From Paenibacillus_E allorhizoplanae (lineage in GTDB: Bacteria; Bacillota; Bacilli; Paenibacillales; NBRC-103111), in the NCBI RefSeq assembly GCF_927798215.1, contig NZ_CAKMMW010000023.1:1-64000 (forward strand): DNA of 64,000 nucleotides. Direction: 5' to 3'. Both the position numbers and the translations under genes were made by a program. Positions 16,519 to 25,110 of the stretch are shown here, one piece after another; position 1 is the first letter of the stretch, and each line of letters opens with the position of its first letter. Under the pieces are notes generated by a model. That model saw only the letters and a program-made list of their open reading frames with translations. It searched no databases and had not been told where the DNA came from.

Positions 16519-17505
16519 ATGTCAGTTCCGATGCATCAGCTGCCCGAGCAGCAGCCTTCCGTATGGCAACCGACAAGTGTGGAGGAAGCGATTCAATTGA
16601 AGCATAAATGGGGTAAAGATGCTGTTCTTGTTGCTGGAGGCACTTGGCTTCGCACGCGCTGGGAAAATGGGCTCGCCCCGATGCCGCAGCATTTCATTAG
16701 TCTTGGACGAATTCTTGTTCTCTCGGGATTAACGGTTAATTCCCAAGGTCAAGTTCATATAGGCCCTGCACTTAGCATAGCAGATTTGATGAAAAATGAG
16801 CTGGTTCAGCAGAAATGCGGACTGCTCGTGCAAGCTTGTTCGGAGATTGCAGCCCCGTCGATTCGGAACTTAGCCTCGATCGGAGGCAATGTGATGACAC
16901 GTACAGGAGATCTAATTCCTGCACTGCTTGTGATGGATGCACAGATTACGTGTACAGATGGACAGAACGAGCGGATGATTGCGTTGAAAGATTGGCTGGC
17001 TGCTCCGCAAGTAGCTCTTGATGAGATCATGACGGGGATTATTGTGTCGACAGGGGGATTGGAAAGCAGGGATGGCACGGAGAACACCGTCAAGAACCCT
17101 GAGGATGCCAAGTCGAGGGATGGCCAACTAGATGCTGCAGAAGAGCAGGAGAGCACCCATGAGTTCTACCTCAAGGTTGGACGCAGAGAGGCATTCACGC
17201 CATCGGTCGTTACCGTCGCTGGTAGGCTATCCCTTCAAGCGGATGGGACGGTTCGCAACATCGCTTTAGCGGCTGGCGGCGGCAACGCGGTTCCTGCGAG
17301 GTTTACAGATCTGGAAGCGGGCATGAAAGGGAAACCGTTAAACAAGGCGGCTTTGCAGATGCTCCACAAAGGGGTAATAGCTGACTTCAACGCTGTGGCG
17401 GATGATTATGCCGGGGTAGCTTACCGTAAACAAACGGCAGCGAATCTAATCATTTCGGAGTGTTTCAAAGCTATGCGCAAAGGGGGCGGAGCCTATGCTC
17501 CTTAA
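16519..17505 (+). CDS. pucC: Xanthine dehydrogenase FAD-binding subunit
   Basis: This 328-residue protein is the FAD-binding (CoxM-like) subunit of a three-subunit molybdenum hydroxylase. DAVLVAGGTWLRTRWENG near residue 35 and APSIRNLASIGGNVMTRT near residue 113 form the FAD site; the second segment usually reads GGNL.N and here has GGNVMTR. GAGGAGGG at 16505-16512 selects the ATG at 16519 over the TTG at 16513. An acidic insert around residues 190-215 is unusual. It overlaps pucD by 11 nt. Confidence 0.88.
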   Translation: MSVPMHQLPEQQPSVWQPTSVEEAIQLKHKWGKDAVLVAGGTWLRTRWENGLAPMPQHFISLGRILVLSGLTVNSQGQVHIGPALSIADLMKNELVQQKCGLLVQACSEIAAPSIRNLASIGGNVMTRTGDLIPALLVMDAQITCTDGQNERMIALKDWLAAPQVALDEIMTGIIVSTGGLESRDGTENTVKNPEDAKSRDGQLDAAEEQESTHEFYLKVGRREAFTPSVVTVAGRLSLQADGTVRNIALAAGGGNAVPARFTDLEAGMKGKPLNKAALQMLHKGVIADFNAVADDYAGVAYRKQTAANLIISECFKAMRKGGGAYAP

Positions 17506-19783
17506 TCGGAACGCGAAGAAATGGATCATTAGACCTGATGGCAAGGAGAAAGTGACAGGGGAGCTCCGTTATCTCACCGATTTAACAGCGCCAGGCATGC
17601 TGCACGGCAAAGTGCTGCGGAGTCAATATCCGCATGCTTGGATTCTTTCCATCGATACAAGCAAAGCCAAACAATTACCCGGCGTGCGCGTGGTCTTAAC
17701 AGCTGACGACGTACCAGGATTGAACCTATTCGGAATTGCTTTTCCTCATCAGCCGGTGTTTTGTCAGGATCGTGTTCGATATATCGGGGATGCGTTGGCA
17801 TCCGTTGCGGCTGATACGGAGGAACTAGCGGAATATGCACTAAGCCTCATTGAAGTCGTGTATGAACCGCTCCCACTTGTTGATGATCCAGAAACCGCGC
17901 TGGAAGCGGGGACGATTATGCTGCATCCTGAAGGGAATTTGCTTCATCAAACCTCCTTACAGCATGGGGACACGAATATTGACACAGTTTTCGAAACATG
18001 TGCACACGTCGTAGAGGAGACATACTTCACACCTCGACAAATGCACACCTATATGGAAACCGAAGGTGGTCTCTTTATTCCTGAAGCTGATGGGAGGCTG
18101 ACCGTTTACTCGCCGACCCAGCATGGTTACAAGGATCGCTTCCAGTTAGCGCGAATCCTTGGCATCCCAGAAGAGCAAATCAGAGTCGTTTCTAGTCCGA
18201 TTGGCGGTTCGTTTGGTGGGAAGGATGAGCTCAATGTGCAGCCTTTCGGGGCATTAATGGCACGAAAGACAGGCAAGCCGATCAAAATGCACAATTCCCG
18301 CCGTGAATCCGTCATCTCCGGCATTAAACGTCATCCGATGCGGATCACGATGAAAACAGGCACAGATGCACACGGAAGGCTGATCGCGCACCAAGTTCGC
18401 ATCCTTGCCGATACAGGAGCGTACGCGACACTAGGCTGTGAGGTACTGAATTTTGCAACCGAGCATGCGATTGGACCTTACACGATCTCGCATGTCGACG
18501 TAGAAGGCAAGAGCGTCTACACGAATAACGGTGTATCCGGTGAGTTTCGAGGCTTTGGCGGCAATCAGGTGATTTTCGCCGTGGAGAGCCAAATCGAACG
18601 CCTGGCCGAGAAGCTCGGCATGGACGCGTGGGAGCTGCGCAAGCTCAACTTGCGCCAGCCAACCGATCCGGGCCCGATGGGCCAGCAGATCGTGGCCACC
18701 GAAGGCGCCGCCCAGGTATGGGCGAAGGCGCTGGAGTCGCCGCTCTTGGCGAAGCGCGCCAGCAGCGCACTCGGGTCAGAGCAAGAGCCGTGGCTGCGCC
18801 GTGGCGTCGGCGCTGCGCTGGTGATGCACGGTGCCGGGCTCGGCCTCGGCATCCCCGATCATTCCGGCGGCCGCATCGAGCTCACGCCGGAGGGCAAGAT
18901 CCAGGCCTCCTTCGGCTTCGAGGAGTTCGGCCAAGGGCTCTATGCAGCACTCACGTTGATGCTGCAGGACTGCTTCGGCTGCGCCGCCGATGACATCCGC
19001 ATTGTCATCGGCGATACCGACCGCGTGCCGAGCAGCGGTTCGAGCACGGCCTCCCGCGCCACCACGATGATGTGGCGCGCGCTCCAGCGGCTGAAGCCAG
19101 CCTTCGTGCTGGCGCTGCTGGAGCAGGCTTCGCTGCTCTGCGGCGTTCCGGCCGCAGAGCTCACAACCGGCGTAGGCGGGATTCATCACAAGGGTGATGA
19201 ATCGGGGGAGCCGGTTGTCACGTATGCGGAGGCTGCTGCGGCAGCAGCTACGCCGATCCTCGCGCATACGGAGTTCGACTACCCGACGACGCCCGAAGGG
19301 CGAGTCGGGGCGCACTACCTGTACTCTTACGCGGCCGCTATCGTAGAGGTAGAAGTCAATATGCTGACCGGACGGGTCAAGGTGCTGCAGACCGACCACG
19401 TCATCGCCGCAGGTCCTGTGATTAATCCGATGGGCTTCCTTGGACAAATCGAGGGCGGCAGTGTCATGGCCTTGGGCTATACGTTGACTGAGGATGCGGT
19501 TATGAAAGATAGCCGATATGTCAGGCATAATCTCGACACCTATCTTGTTCCCACTTTCAGCGACAGCCCGCATCGCATTCAAGTTGAGGCCATTGAAGCG
19601 TTGCCAGAGGGAGATACATTTGGCCCTCGTGGCGTTGGAGAAATCGGTTCTGTCGGCTTGGCTCCTGCCATTACGGCTGCAGTACGGCAAGCGACAGGCA
19701 TCTGGGTAAATAAGTTGCCCATATCACCAGAAGACATCGTGCAGTCCATCGATTGGTTAGAAGGGGTGGAGGCCAGTGATTAA
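17495..19783 (+). CDS. pucD: Xanthine dehydrogenase molybdenum-binding subunit
   Basis: This 762-residue protein is the large molybdopterin-binding subunit of xanthine dehydrogenase. The N-terminal a/b hammerhead domain (residues ~10-120) is followed by the Mo-cofactor domains with SPIGGSFGGKDELNVQP, FRGFGGNQ, GFEEFGQG and the C-terminal catalytic GPRGVGEIGSVG (the family active-site Glu). It converts hypoxanthine/xanthine to urate with pucC and pucE. The segment about 18560-19170 is clearly richer in GC than its flanks (41 of 60 in the line at 18601 against 30 of 60 at 18421). It overlaps both neighbours by 8-11 nt. Confidence 0.92.
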   Translation: MLLNRNAKKWIIRPDGKEKVTGELRYLTDLTAPGMLHGKVLRSQYPHAWILSIDTSKAKQLPGVRVVLTADDVPGLNLFGIAFPHQPVFCQDRVRYIGDALASVAADTEELAEYALSLIEVVYEPLPLVDDPETALEAGTIMLHPEGNLLHQTSLQHGDTNIDTVFETCAHVVEETYFTPRQMHTYMETEGGLFIPEADGRLTVYSPTQHGYKDRFQLARILGIPEEQIRVVSSPIGGSFGGKDELNVQPFGALMARKTGKPIKMHNSRRESVISGIKRHPMRITMKTGTDAHGRLIAHQVRILADTGAYATLGCEVLNFATEHAIGPYTISHVDVEGKSVYTNNGVSGEFRGFGGNQVIFAVESQIERLAEKLGMDAWELRKLNLRQPTDPGPMGQQIVATEGAAQVWAKALESPLLAKRASSALGSEQEPWLRRGVGAALVMHGAGLGLGIPDHSGGRIELTPEGKIQASFGFEEFGQGLYAALTLMLQDCFGCAADDIRIVIGDTDRVPSSGSSTASRATTMMWRALQRLKPAFVLALLEQASLLCGVPAAELTTGVGGIHHKGDESGEPVVTYAEAAAAAATPILAHTEFDYPTTPEGRVGAHYLYSYAAAIVEVEVNMLTGRVKVLQTDHVIAAGPVINPMGFLGQIEGGSVMALGYTLTEDAVMKDSRYVRHNLDTYLVPTFSDSPHRIQVEAIEALPEGDTFGPRGVGEIGSVGLAPAITAAVRQATGIWVNKLPISPEDIVQSIDWLEGVEASD

Positions 19784-20261
19784 TACATCGTTTGTGCTAG
19801 ATTGCTCTATTAACGGGAAGGCAGTTTCGATCCCAGTGCCTGCATCCAAAAGGATGTCTGCCATTCTACGGGATGATCTGCTAATGACCGGTACCAAGGT
19901 TTCTTGTGAAATTGGGCGCTGCGGCGCTTGCATGATTCTGCTCGATGGTCAACCTGTGAATTCCTGTTTACTGATGGCGTATCAAGCATCGGGCAAGGAG
20001 ATTACGACCATTGAGGGAATATCGGCAGGCGAAGAGCTGCATCCGATTCAACAAGCGATGTTAGAGGAGGGGGGATTGCAGTGCGGCTACTGTACCGCCG
20101 GCATGGTTGTAACCTTAACCGCGTTGTGGGAATCGAATCCTGCTCCAACGAGGGCTGAGGCCGAGAAAGCACTATGCGGGAACATTTGCCGGTGCACAGG
20201 GTATGAGGGGATTTTCAGAGCGGTAGAGAAATGCGGATTGTCCATAAAAAGAGAGGGGTAG
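19776..20261 (+). CDS. pucE: Xanthine dehydrogenase iron-sulfur subunit
   Basis: This 161-residue protein carries both [2Fe-2S] clusters of the molybdenum hydroxylase family: CEIGRCGAC then a further Cys in VNSCL (plant-ferredoxin-type cluster), and QCGYCTAGM with CGNICRCTGYEGI (alpha-helical cluster). It passes electrons from the Mo subunit to the FAD subunit. The GTG/ATG region overlaps the end of pucD by 8 nt, so pucC, pucD and pucE are translated as a coupled set. Confidence 0.94.
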   Translation: MINTSFVLDCSINGKAVSIPVPASKRMSAILRDDLLMTGTKVSCEIGRCGACMILLDGQPVNSCLLMAYQASGKEITTIEGISAGEELHPIQQAMLEEGGLQCGYCTAGMVVTLTALWESNPAPTRAEAEKALCGNICRCTGYEGIFRAVEKCGLSIKREG

Positions 20262-20268
20262 AAGCCAT

Positions 20269-21399
20269 ATGCGAAAAATCATACTTTCTTTAACTGCCAT
20301 TATGTTAGTCATTCTTAGCGCCTGCTCCACGACAAGTTCCACAACAGAATCGAGTACGACTCCAGCATCCTCGGCAGCTGCTTCTACGGCAGCAACAACA
20401 GAGAAGAAGCTGCCAAGAGTTGCTTTTGTCTATATCGGTGTGCCGGGGGATGGCGGATGGACGTTCGAGCATGATCAAGGCCGTTTGATGATGGAGAAAG
20501 AATTAGGAATTAAAGCGACGACGGTTGAAAATATTCCAGAAGGCCCTGACGCTGAGCGTGTATTTGAAGAGTTGGCTCAGAAAAATGACATTATTTTCGG
20601 AACCTCCTTCGGGTACATGGACCCCATGGTTGCGGTAGCGGCGAAGCATCCGAATGTGAAATTCCTGCATGCCACTGGCTACAAAACAGCACCAAACCTA
20701 GGCACTTACATGGGACGTGAATATCAAAGTGCTTACCTCGTCGGTATGGCTGCTGGGAAAATGACGAAAAACAACCATATGGGCTATGTCGGAGCTTTCC
20801 CGATTCCGGAGGTTATTTATACCATCAATGCGTTCACACTAGGTGCGCAAAGTGTGAATCCCGATATCGATGTCTCTGTGGTGTGGAGTAACACATGGTT
20901 TGATCCTGCAACAGAGAAGCAAGCGGCTATCTCCTTGTTGGATAAAGGTGTAGACGTGTTGGCAGCTTACCAAGATTCACCCGCAAGTATTCAAGCTGCT
21001 GCTGAACGCAAAGTATGGGGCATCGGGAACGATTCCGATATGGGCAGATTTGCACCGGATACGTACATATCGAACCCGAAATGGAACTGGGGCCCTTATT
21101 ACGTGAAAACGGTGAAAAGTGTCATGGATGGTACGTGGAAAGCAGATAGCTACTTCGGCAGTATGAAAGAGGGCATCACAGACATTGCGCCGCTTGGCAA
21201 AAATGTGCCAGCGGATGTTAAAGCGCTAGTGGAGAAGAAAAAAGCGGAAATTCTCAACGGCACGTTCGATGTATTCCAAGGGCCTATCGTGGATCAAGAT
21301 GGTAAAACGCGCTTCGAATCCGGAAAGAAGATGACGGACGAAGAAATTCTTGGCACGACTTGGTTTGTTAAGGGCATTAAAGGTGTTATACCTAAATAA
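20269..21399 (+). CDS. BMP-family nucleoside-binding lipoprotein
   Basis: This 376-residue protein has a lipoprotein signal (hydrophobic stretch ending in lipobox LSAC, Cys19) and a Ser/Thr/Ala linker, then a BMP/PnrA (basic membrane protein) domain: RVAFVYIGVPGDGGWTFEHD, and GTSFGYMDPMVAVAAKHPNV. It would be anchored outside the membrane and deliver purine nucleosides to the importer encoded at 2075-5763, which lacks its own binding protein. It sits 7 bp after pucE and is probably co-transcribed with the xanthine dehydrogenase genes. It is named after YufN/NupN-type proteins only by family. Confidence 0.88.
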   Translation: MRKIILSLTAIMLVILSACSTTSSTTESSTTPASSAAASTAATTEKKLPRVAFVYIGVPGDGGWTFEHDQGRLMMEKELGIKATTVENIPEGPDAERVFEELAQKNDIIFGTSFGYMDPMVAVAAKHPNVKFLHATGYKTAPNLGTYMGREYQSAYLVGMAAGKMTKNNHMGYVGAFPIPEVIYTINAFTLGAQSVNPDIDVSVVWSNTWFDPATEKQAAISLLDKGVDVLAAYQDSPASIQAAAERKVWGIGNDSDMGRFAPDTYISNPKWNWGPYYVKTVKSVMDGTWKADSYFGSMKEGITDIAPLGKNVPADVKALVEKKKAEILNGTFDVFQGPIVDQDGKTRFESGKKMTDEEILGTTWFVKGIKGVIPK

Positions 21400-21421
21400 A
21401 GGACGAAGGATGTGACTGGCG

Positions 21422-22399
21422 ATGACAATACAAGATATCGCATTAATTCACGAGTGGCACCCGGTGTTGTTGTCGTCAGCACTCACGGATAAGCCGGAGG
21501 CTGTTGTTGTACTAGGGGAGAAAGTAGCGGTATTCCGCACCACGCAAGGCGTCCACGCATTTAAGGATCTATGTATTCATCGCGGTGTGCCGCTCTCACT
21601 GGGGAAAGTAAGCGGCGATGAGTTGGTTTGCGCGTACCATGGTTGGTCTTACAATGGCTGTGGTACGTGTACCAAGATTCCTTCCTTACCGAAGGAACAG
21701 GCCATTCCTTCGAAGGCCAAAGCTTTCGTTTACGCCTGTGTAGAAGCACATGGACTAATCTGGGTGTGCCTAGGGACACCTGCAGAGCTACTGCCTAAAG
21801 TGAGTGCCTATGTGCCAGAGGGCTTCAAGGAAGTATTCATGGGGCCCTATACCTTGCAAGCCGCAGGTCCTCGCATTATTGAAAATTTCCTCGATGTGTC
21901 CCACCTTATGTTCGTGCATGAGGGGCTGCTGGGCGATAGTGATTTCGCTGAAATCAATGATTATCACGTGTTGGAAGAGGACGGTGTTCTGCGTTCCGAA
22001 GAAATCATCGTGTATCAGCCGGATGCGGATGGGACAGGGCGCGGGGTAAATAGTCGTTATGTGTATGAGGTGTTCGGTCCTTTATGTGTAGCTTTTACGA
22101 AGAGAGACGACGTGTCGGATCATATCTTTCGGCTGTTTCTGATGGTGCTGCCGGTTACGGAGCAGACTAGCGTGGCTTATATGCTGAAGCAAAGAAACTA
22201 TGCGTATGACGAGCTCGATGAGGTGTTCATCCAATTCCAAGACAGGCTCATTGAGCAGGATCGGATCATGGTAGAGAACCAGAAGCCGGAGCTGCTGCCG
22301 CTAGATTTGCAAGCTGAGCTGCATTTGAAGTGCGATCGTTTGAGCATTGCTTACCGCAAACGCCTGCGCGAGTTAGGTGTCACCTTCGGGACGGCTTAG
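21422..22399 (+). CDS. Rieske [2Fe-2S] oxygenase, HpxD-like
   Basis: This 325-residue Rieske non-heme iron oxygenase has the Rieske ligands CIHRG (near residue 57) and CAYHGWSY (near residue 76). The mononuclear iron motif is NFLDVSHLMFVHEG near residue 155 (Asp and two His). It has the length and layout of alpha-only ring hydroxylases and N-demethylases. It is the last gene of the purine catabolic block. Klebsiella HpxD, a Rieske protein proposed to act on hypoxanthine, is the most relevant recalled relative; methylxanthine N-demethylases (NdmA/B) are another possibility. No reductase gene lies next to it, so electrons must come from elsewhere. Substrate is inference. Confidence 0.78.
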   Translation: MTIQDIALIHEWHPVLLSSALTDKPEAVVVLGEKVAVFRTTQGVHAFKDLCIHRGVPLSLGKVSGDELVCAYHGWSYNGCGTCTKIPSLPKEQAIPSKAKAFVYACVEAHGLIWVCLGTPAELLPKVSAYVPEGFKEVFMGPYTLQAAGPRIIENFLDVSHLMFVHEGLLGDSDFAEINDYHVLEEDGVLRSEEIIVYQPDADGTGRGVNSRYVYEVFGPLCVAFTKRDDVSDHIFRLFLMVLPVTEQTSVAYMLKQRNYAYDELDEVFIQFQDRLIEQDRIMVENQKPELLPLDLQAELHLKCDRLSIAYRKRLRELGVTFGTA

Positions 22400-22450
22400 C
22401 GAGAATTGTCGGATCTGGGAAGAGTAGTGCGAATGACATGCATACGAATT

Positions 22451-22499
22451 AAAAAAAGGATTGTATAATTAGCATGTGGCTAATATGCAATCCTTTTTT
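22451..22499. terminator. Strong bidirectional terminator between the Rieske gene and comX
   Basis: AAAAAAGGATTGTATAATTAGC pairs with the matching arm ending in CAATCCTTTTTT over about 20 bp with a short loop. A and T runs flank it, so it can end transcription from both sides: the purine block and the minus-strand comX-like gene. Confidence 0.93.
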
Positions 22500-22525
22500 G
22501 TATTTGGTAAAATAAGACTAATAGA

Positions 22526-22726
22526 TTACCACCAATAGTTAGAAGGCTCATTGGCATTTTGTTTTCTTGTGTCTGAAGGAGTTGTAAATGTTTTGATAAG
22601 TGCAGCTGTTTCTTCAGCAGATAGAGGTTGAGCCACCATAAAGGAATCTGCTTGCTTGCGCAGTTCTGCGCGTTTCACTGCTTGTACGGAACGTTGCAAT
22701 TCTGGGTTCAATTGAATAATCGCCAT
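22526..22726 (-). CDS. comX: ComX-like pheromone precursor
   Basis: This 66-residue protein has no signal peptide and ends NEPSNYWW. The middle segment FMVAQPLSAEETAALIKTF resembles the recalled B. subtilis ComX segment CLIGFDVQETETIIKAYND in spacing and character. ComX precursors are short, are cleaved near the C-terminus, and have a C-terminal Trp isoprenylated by ComQ. Its neighbours are a ComP-type kinase, a ComA-type regulator and a ComQ-type isoprenyl synthase, which supports the call. The start has AGAGGGAG about 9 nt upstream. Unlike Bacillus, the gene is divergent from comP, and the Trp residues are the last two positions. It may instead be a novel peptide of the same class. Confidence 0.75.
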   Translation of the reverse strand: MAIIQLNPELQRSVQAVKRAELRKQADSFMVAQPLSAEETAALIKTFTTPSDTRKQNANEPSNYWW

Positions 22727-22767
22727 TGTTTTAGCTCCCTCTTTTTAAATAATAGTTTACAAGAGTG

Positions 22768-22776
22768 ATTATAGCA
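22768..22776 (-). promoter_or_regulatory. Extended -10 promoter of comX
   Basis: On the minus strand the sequence reads TGCTATAAT, a perfect extended -10 element, 42 bp before the comX start codon. No clear -35 is seen. It lies in the 77-bp divergent gap between comX and comP. Confidence 0.55.
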
Positions 22777-22803
22777 AAATATTGGAATTTAGGGGAGAGT
22801 TAA

Positions 22804-25110
22804 TTGAAAATAGTAGTGAAAATTTCTGTGAGTATGTATATGGTGCTCTTCATTGCCTTGCAAATCTGGTGTTCGTTTGTAACCTTCCATTTTCCCTATA
22901 ATGGTATCTATTTGGACACGGCTCGTACAGACGAGTGGATTGTCAGTAAACTTGAGGCAAATAGCACGAATGATAAGATACATATCGGCGATAAAGTCAT
23001 TGCGATTGATGGTAAACCACCAGGTGAATGGTCAACCGTCAAGCGGTGGAATGTGGTTGAGAAGGCGAACTCAGTTGTGATTTGGAGAGATGGCGTCGTA
23101 GAATCGATCGATTTGCGGACAAGCCGACCTGCCCTGTTCGATATTATTTCGCTCGCCGAGGAATTCGTCTGTCTATTCATGTGCGTACTATTATTAGTAA
23201 GGGAAAGTCGTTCGCCTTCGGCACGTTTGCTCGCTTTCTCGTTTCTTAGCGCTGCCCTCATCTTCATGAGCTTAGGAGCATCCATGCGGGGGGATTTAAT
23301 AGGCAAGTTGATGATTGCTAGTTCGATGATGGTGCTGCCCATTGTTTTTCTACATTTCCTTGTGGTGTTTTTCAAAGAAAAGGGAGACATGGAGCTGCCC
23401 AAGGGTCATTTTAAATATTTGTACGGGATCGCCTTCCTAGCTTTTGTATTGAGAGGTCTATACTTCTTTCCATCGATGGCTTTCGTATATCGGTATGACG
23501 GATCGGTCACGATGGGATTCTTCATCATTGTTATTTCCCTAAATATTTCTCTATTGGCAACGTTGTTTGTAAAGGTGAGGAAAGCACAGACGCCGCTCGC
23601 TGGTATTATCAAAAGTGTGTTCTACTCCTTGCTCATTTCGTTTCTACCTATTATCTGTCTTTCGTTCCTCCCACAGCTCATTATCGGAGATTGGATATTC
23701 GATCCTATTTATACAAGTTGGCTATTATTAATATTTCCCATCACATTCTCTTATTTAATAGCTTCCGATCAGTTATATGATATTGGCCTTGTCGTACGGC
23801 GTGTTTTATTTGCTTGTCTGATGGCCGTAGTACCCGTCAGCTTGTTTACTGGCGCTTTTGCTATTATTTTTCATGGGGAAACCAACGGAAAGCAAATTTT
23901 GTTCGTATTCCTAGGCTCGATCTTCCTTCTTTCTGCTATGTTGTATGCAGCCGAATATTGGACGACGAGATTAGAGCCCTATTTGTTCCCGAGAAAGTAT
24001 GTACTGAAATCAGCGCTAAAAAAGATTTCAAAAAATTTAGGAACCATCTCCAGCTTCCGTGATCTGAAGGATATCATTCTAGTGGATATTGTGGGCACGC
24101 TGCAAGTGACAGGTGGCGCCATTGTTTTTCGGCATAAAAATGATATTGAAATTTTCTGCGAAGGTGAAGTTGATACGGCAGAAATCCAGCGTTTGGTGAA
24201 TTCATCTGCGATGCTCAAACATCCTTACTATACATTCTTGGAAATGAACTGCCATGAGGAATATACGAGCTATCTTATCGTAACTCGGAAGAAGACGAAC
24301 ACGCGAATCGCGAAGGAAGAGTTGCATTGGCTGCAGCTAATCACCTCCTACTTGGAAGTAAGTATGGAAAATGTGTATCTGATTCGTAAGTTAACAGGCA
24401 GACTTCAGCAAATGGTTTCCCATCTTCCGCAGGAAGAACATCTCTGGTTACGGAAGGTGATGTTTGAACTGCAGGAGGAAGAACGTGTTCGGATTGCCAC
24501 GGATCTTCATGATACGACGATGCAGGATTTATTCTTCCTTAAGCGAAGATTAACCTCATTGGCTGAGAAACCATCGATGCGTCAAGAGGATCGCGAACAG
24601 TTGAACAGCATGAACAATTTTGTGGAAATGATCAATGCCAGCTTGCGTCAGAGCTGCTTCGAATTGAATCCACATCTGTTGAAAGAGGTAGGGTTGAAAC
24701 AAACCTTGAAGACGTTCGTCGAGAAGGAATCGTATACGACGCCGTTCGAGATTTCCTTCCGAGCCGAGCAAATTTCCGAAATCGAAGGGAAGGATTTATC
24801 GGCCAAACGGCATATCTTCCGGATTGTACAAGAATTGCTGAACAACGCTAAAAAACATTCGCAGGCGGCTAATGTCAGCTTTCATCTGTGGGAAGAAGAT
24901 CATTTCTTTTATTTAAGTTATCGGGATGATGGCGTAGGGTTCCATGTGAAGGAAGAGGTCGCCGTTGAAATCGCCGCATCCGGTATGGGGCTTGCTTATA
25001 TGAGAAGCCGTGTGCTGCATGTAGGCGGGAGCTTTGAACTGGAGACCGCTGAGGGGGAAGGGACCCATATTTTAATCACAATACCAACTGAGGAAGTGAT
25101 GTCAGCATGA
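22804..25110 (+). CDS. comP: ComP-type membrane histidine kinase
   Basis: This 768-residue protein has almost the same length as B. subtilis ComP (769 by recollection). One N-terminal helix is followed by an extracytoplasmic PDZ-like segment (HIGDKVIAIDGKPPGEW, residues ~60-80), then about seven to eight helices up to residue ~385, a linker, and a HisKA_3-type kinase domain. The phosphorylated His is His569 in RIATDLHDTTMQDL; the ATPase part has NNAKKHSQAANV and DDGVGFHV. The segment LWLRKVMFELQEEE resembles ComP. TTG start with GGGGAG at 22792-22797. It overlaps comA by 4 nt. It should sense the processed ComX peptide outside the cell. Confidence 0.88.
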   Translation: MKIVVKISVSMYMVLFIALQIWCSFVTFHFPYNGIYLDTARTDEWIVSKLEANSTNDKIHIGDKVIAIDGKPPGEWSTVKRWNVVEKANSVVIWRDGVVESIDLRTSRPALFDIISLAEEFVCLFMCVLLLVRESRSPSARLLAFSFLSAALIFMSLGASMRGDLIGKLMIASSMMVLPIVFLHFLVVFFKEKGDMELPKGHFKYLYGIAFLAFVLRGLYFFPSMAFVYRYDGSVTMGFFIIVISLNISLLATLFVKVRKAQTPLAGIIKSVFYSLLISFLPIICLSFLPQLIIGDWIFDPIYTSWLLLIFPITFSYLIASDQLYDIGLVVRRVLFACLMAVVPVSLFTGAFAIIFHGETNGKQILFVFLGSIFLLSAMLYAAEYWTTRLEPYLFPRKYVLKSALKKISKNLGTISSFRDLKDIILVDIVGTLQVTGGAIVFRHKNDIEIFCEGEVDTAEIQRLVNSSAMLKHPYYTFLEMNCHEEYTSYLIVTRKKTNTRIAKEELHWLQLITSYLEVSMENVYLIRKLTGRLQQMVSHLPQEEHLWLRKVMFELQEEERVRIATDLHDTTMQDLFFLKRRLTSLAEKPSMRQEDREQLNSMNNFVEMINASLRQSCFELNPHLLKEVGLKQTLKTFVEKESYTTPFEISFRAEQISEIEGKDLSAKRHIFRIVQELLNNAKKHSQAANVSFHLWEEDHFFYLSYRDDGVGFHVKEEVAVEIAASGMGLAYMRSRVLHVGGSFELETAEGEGTHILITIPTEEVMSA

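Noticed and set aside
22640..22670. ComA-type box within the comX coding region
   Set aside because: CTTGCGCAG...CTGCGCG is palindromic but differs from TTGCGG-N4-CCGCAA and lies inside the gene.
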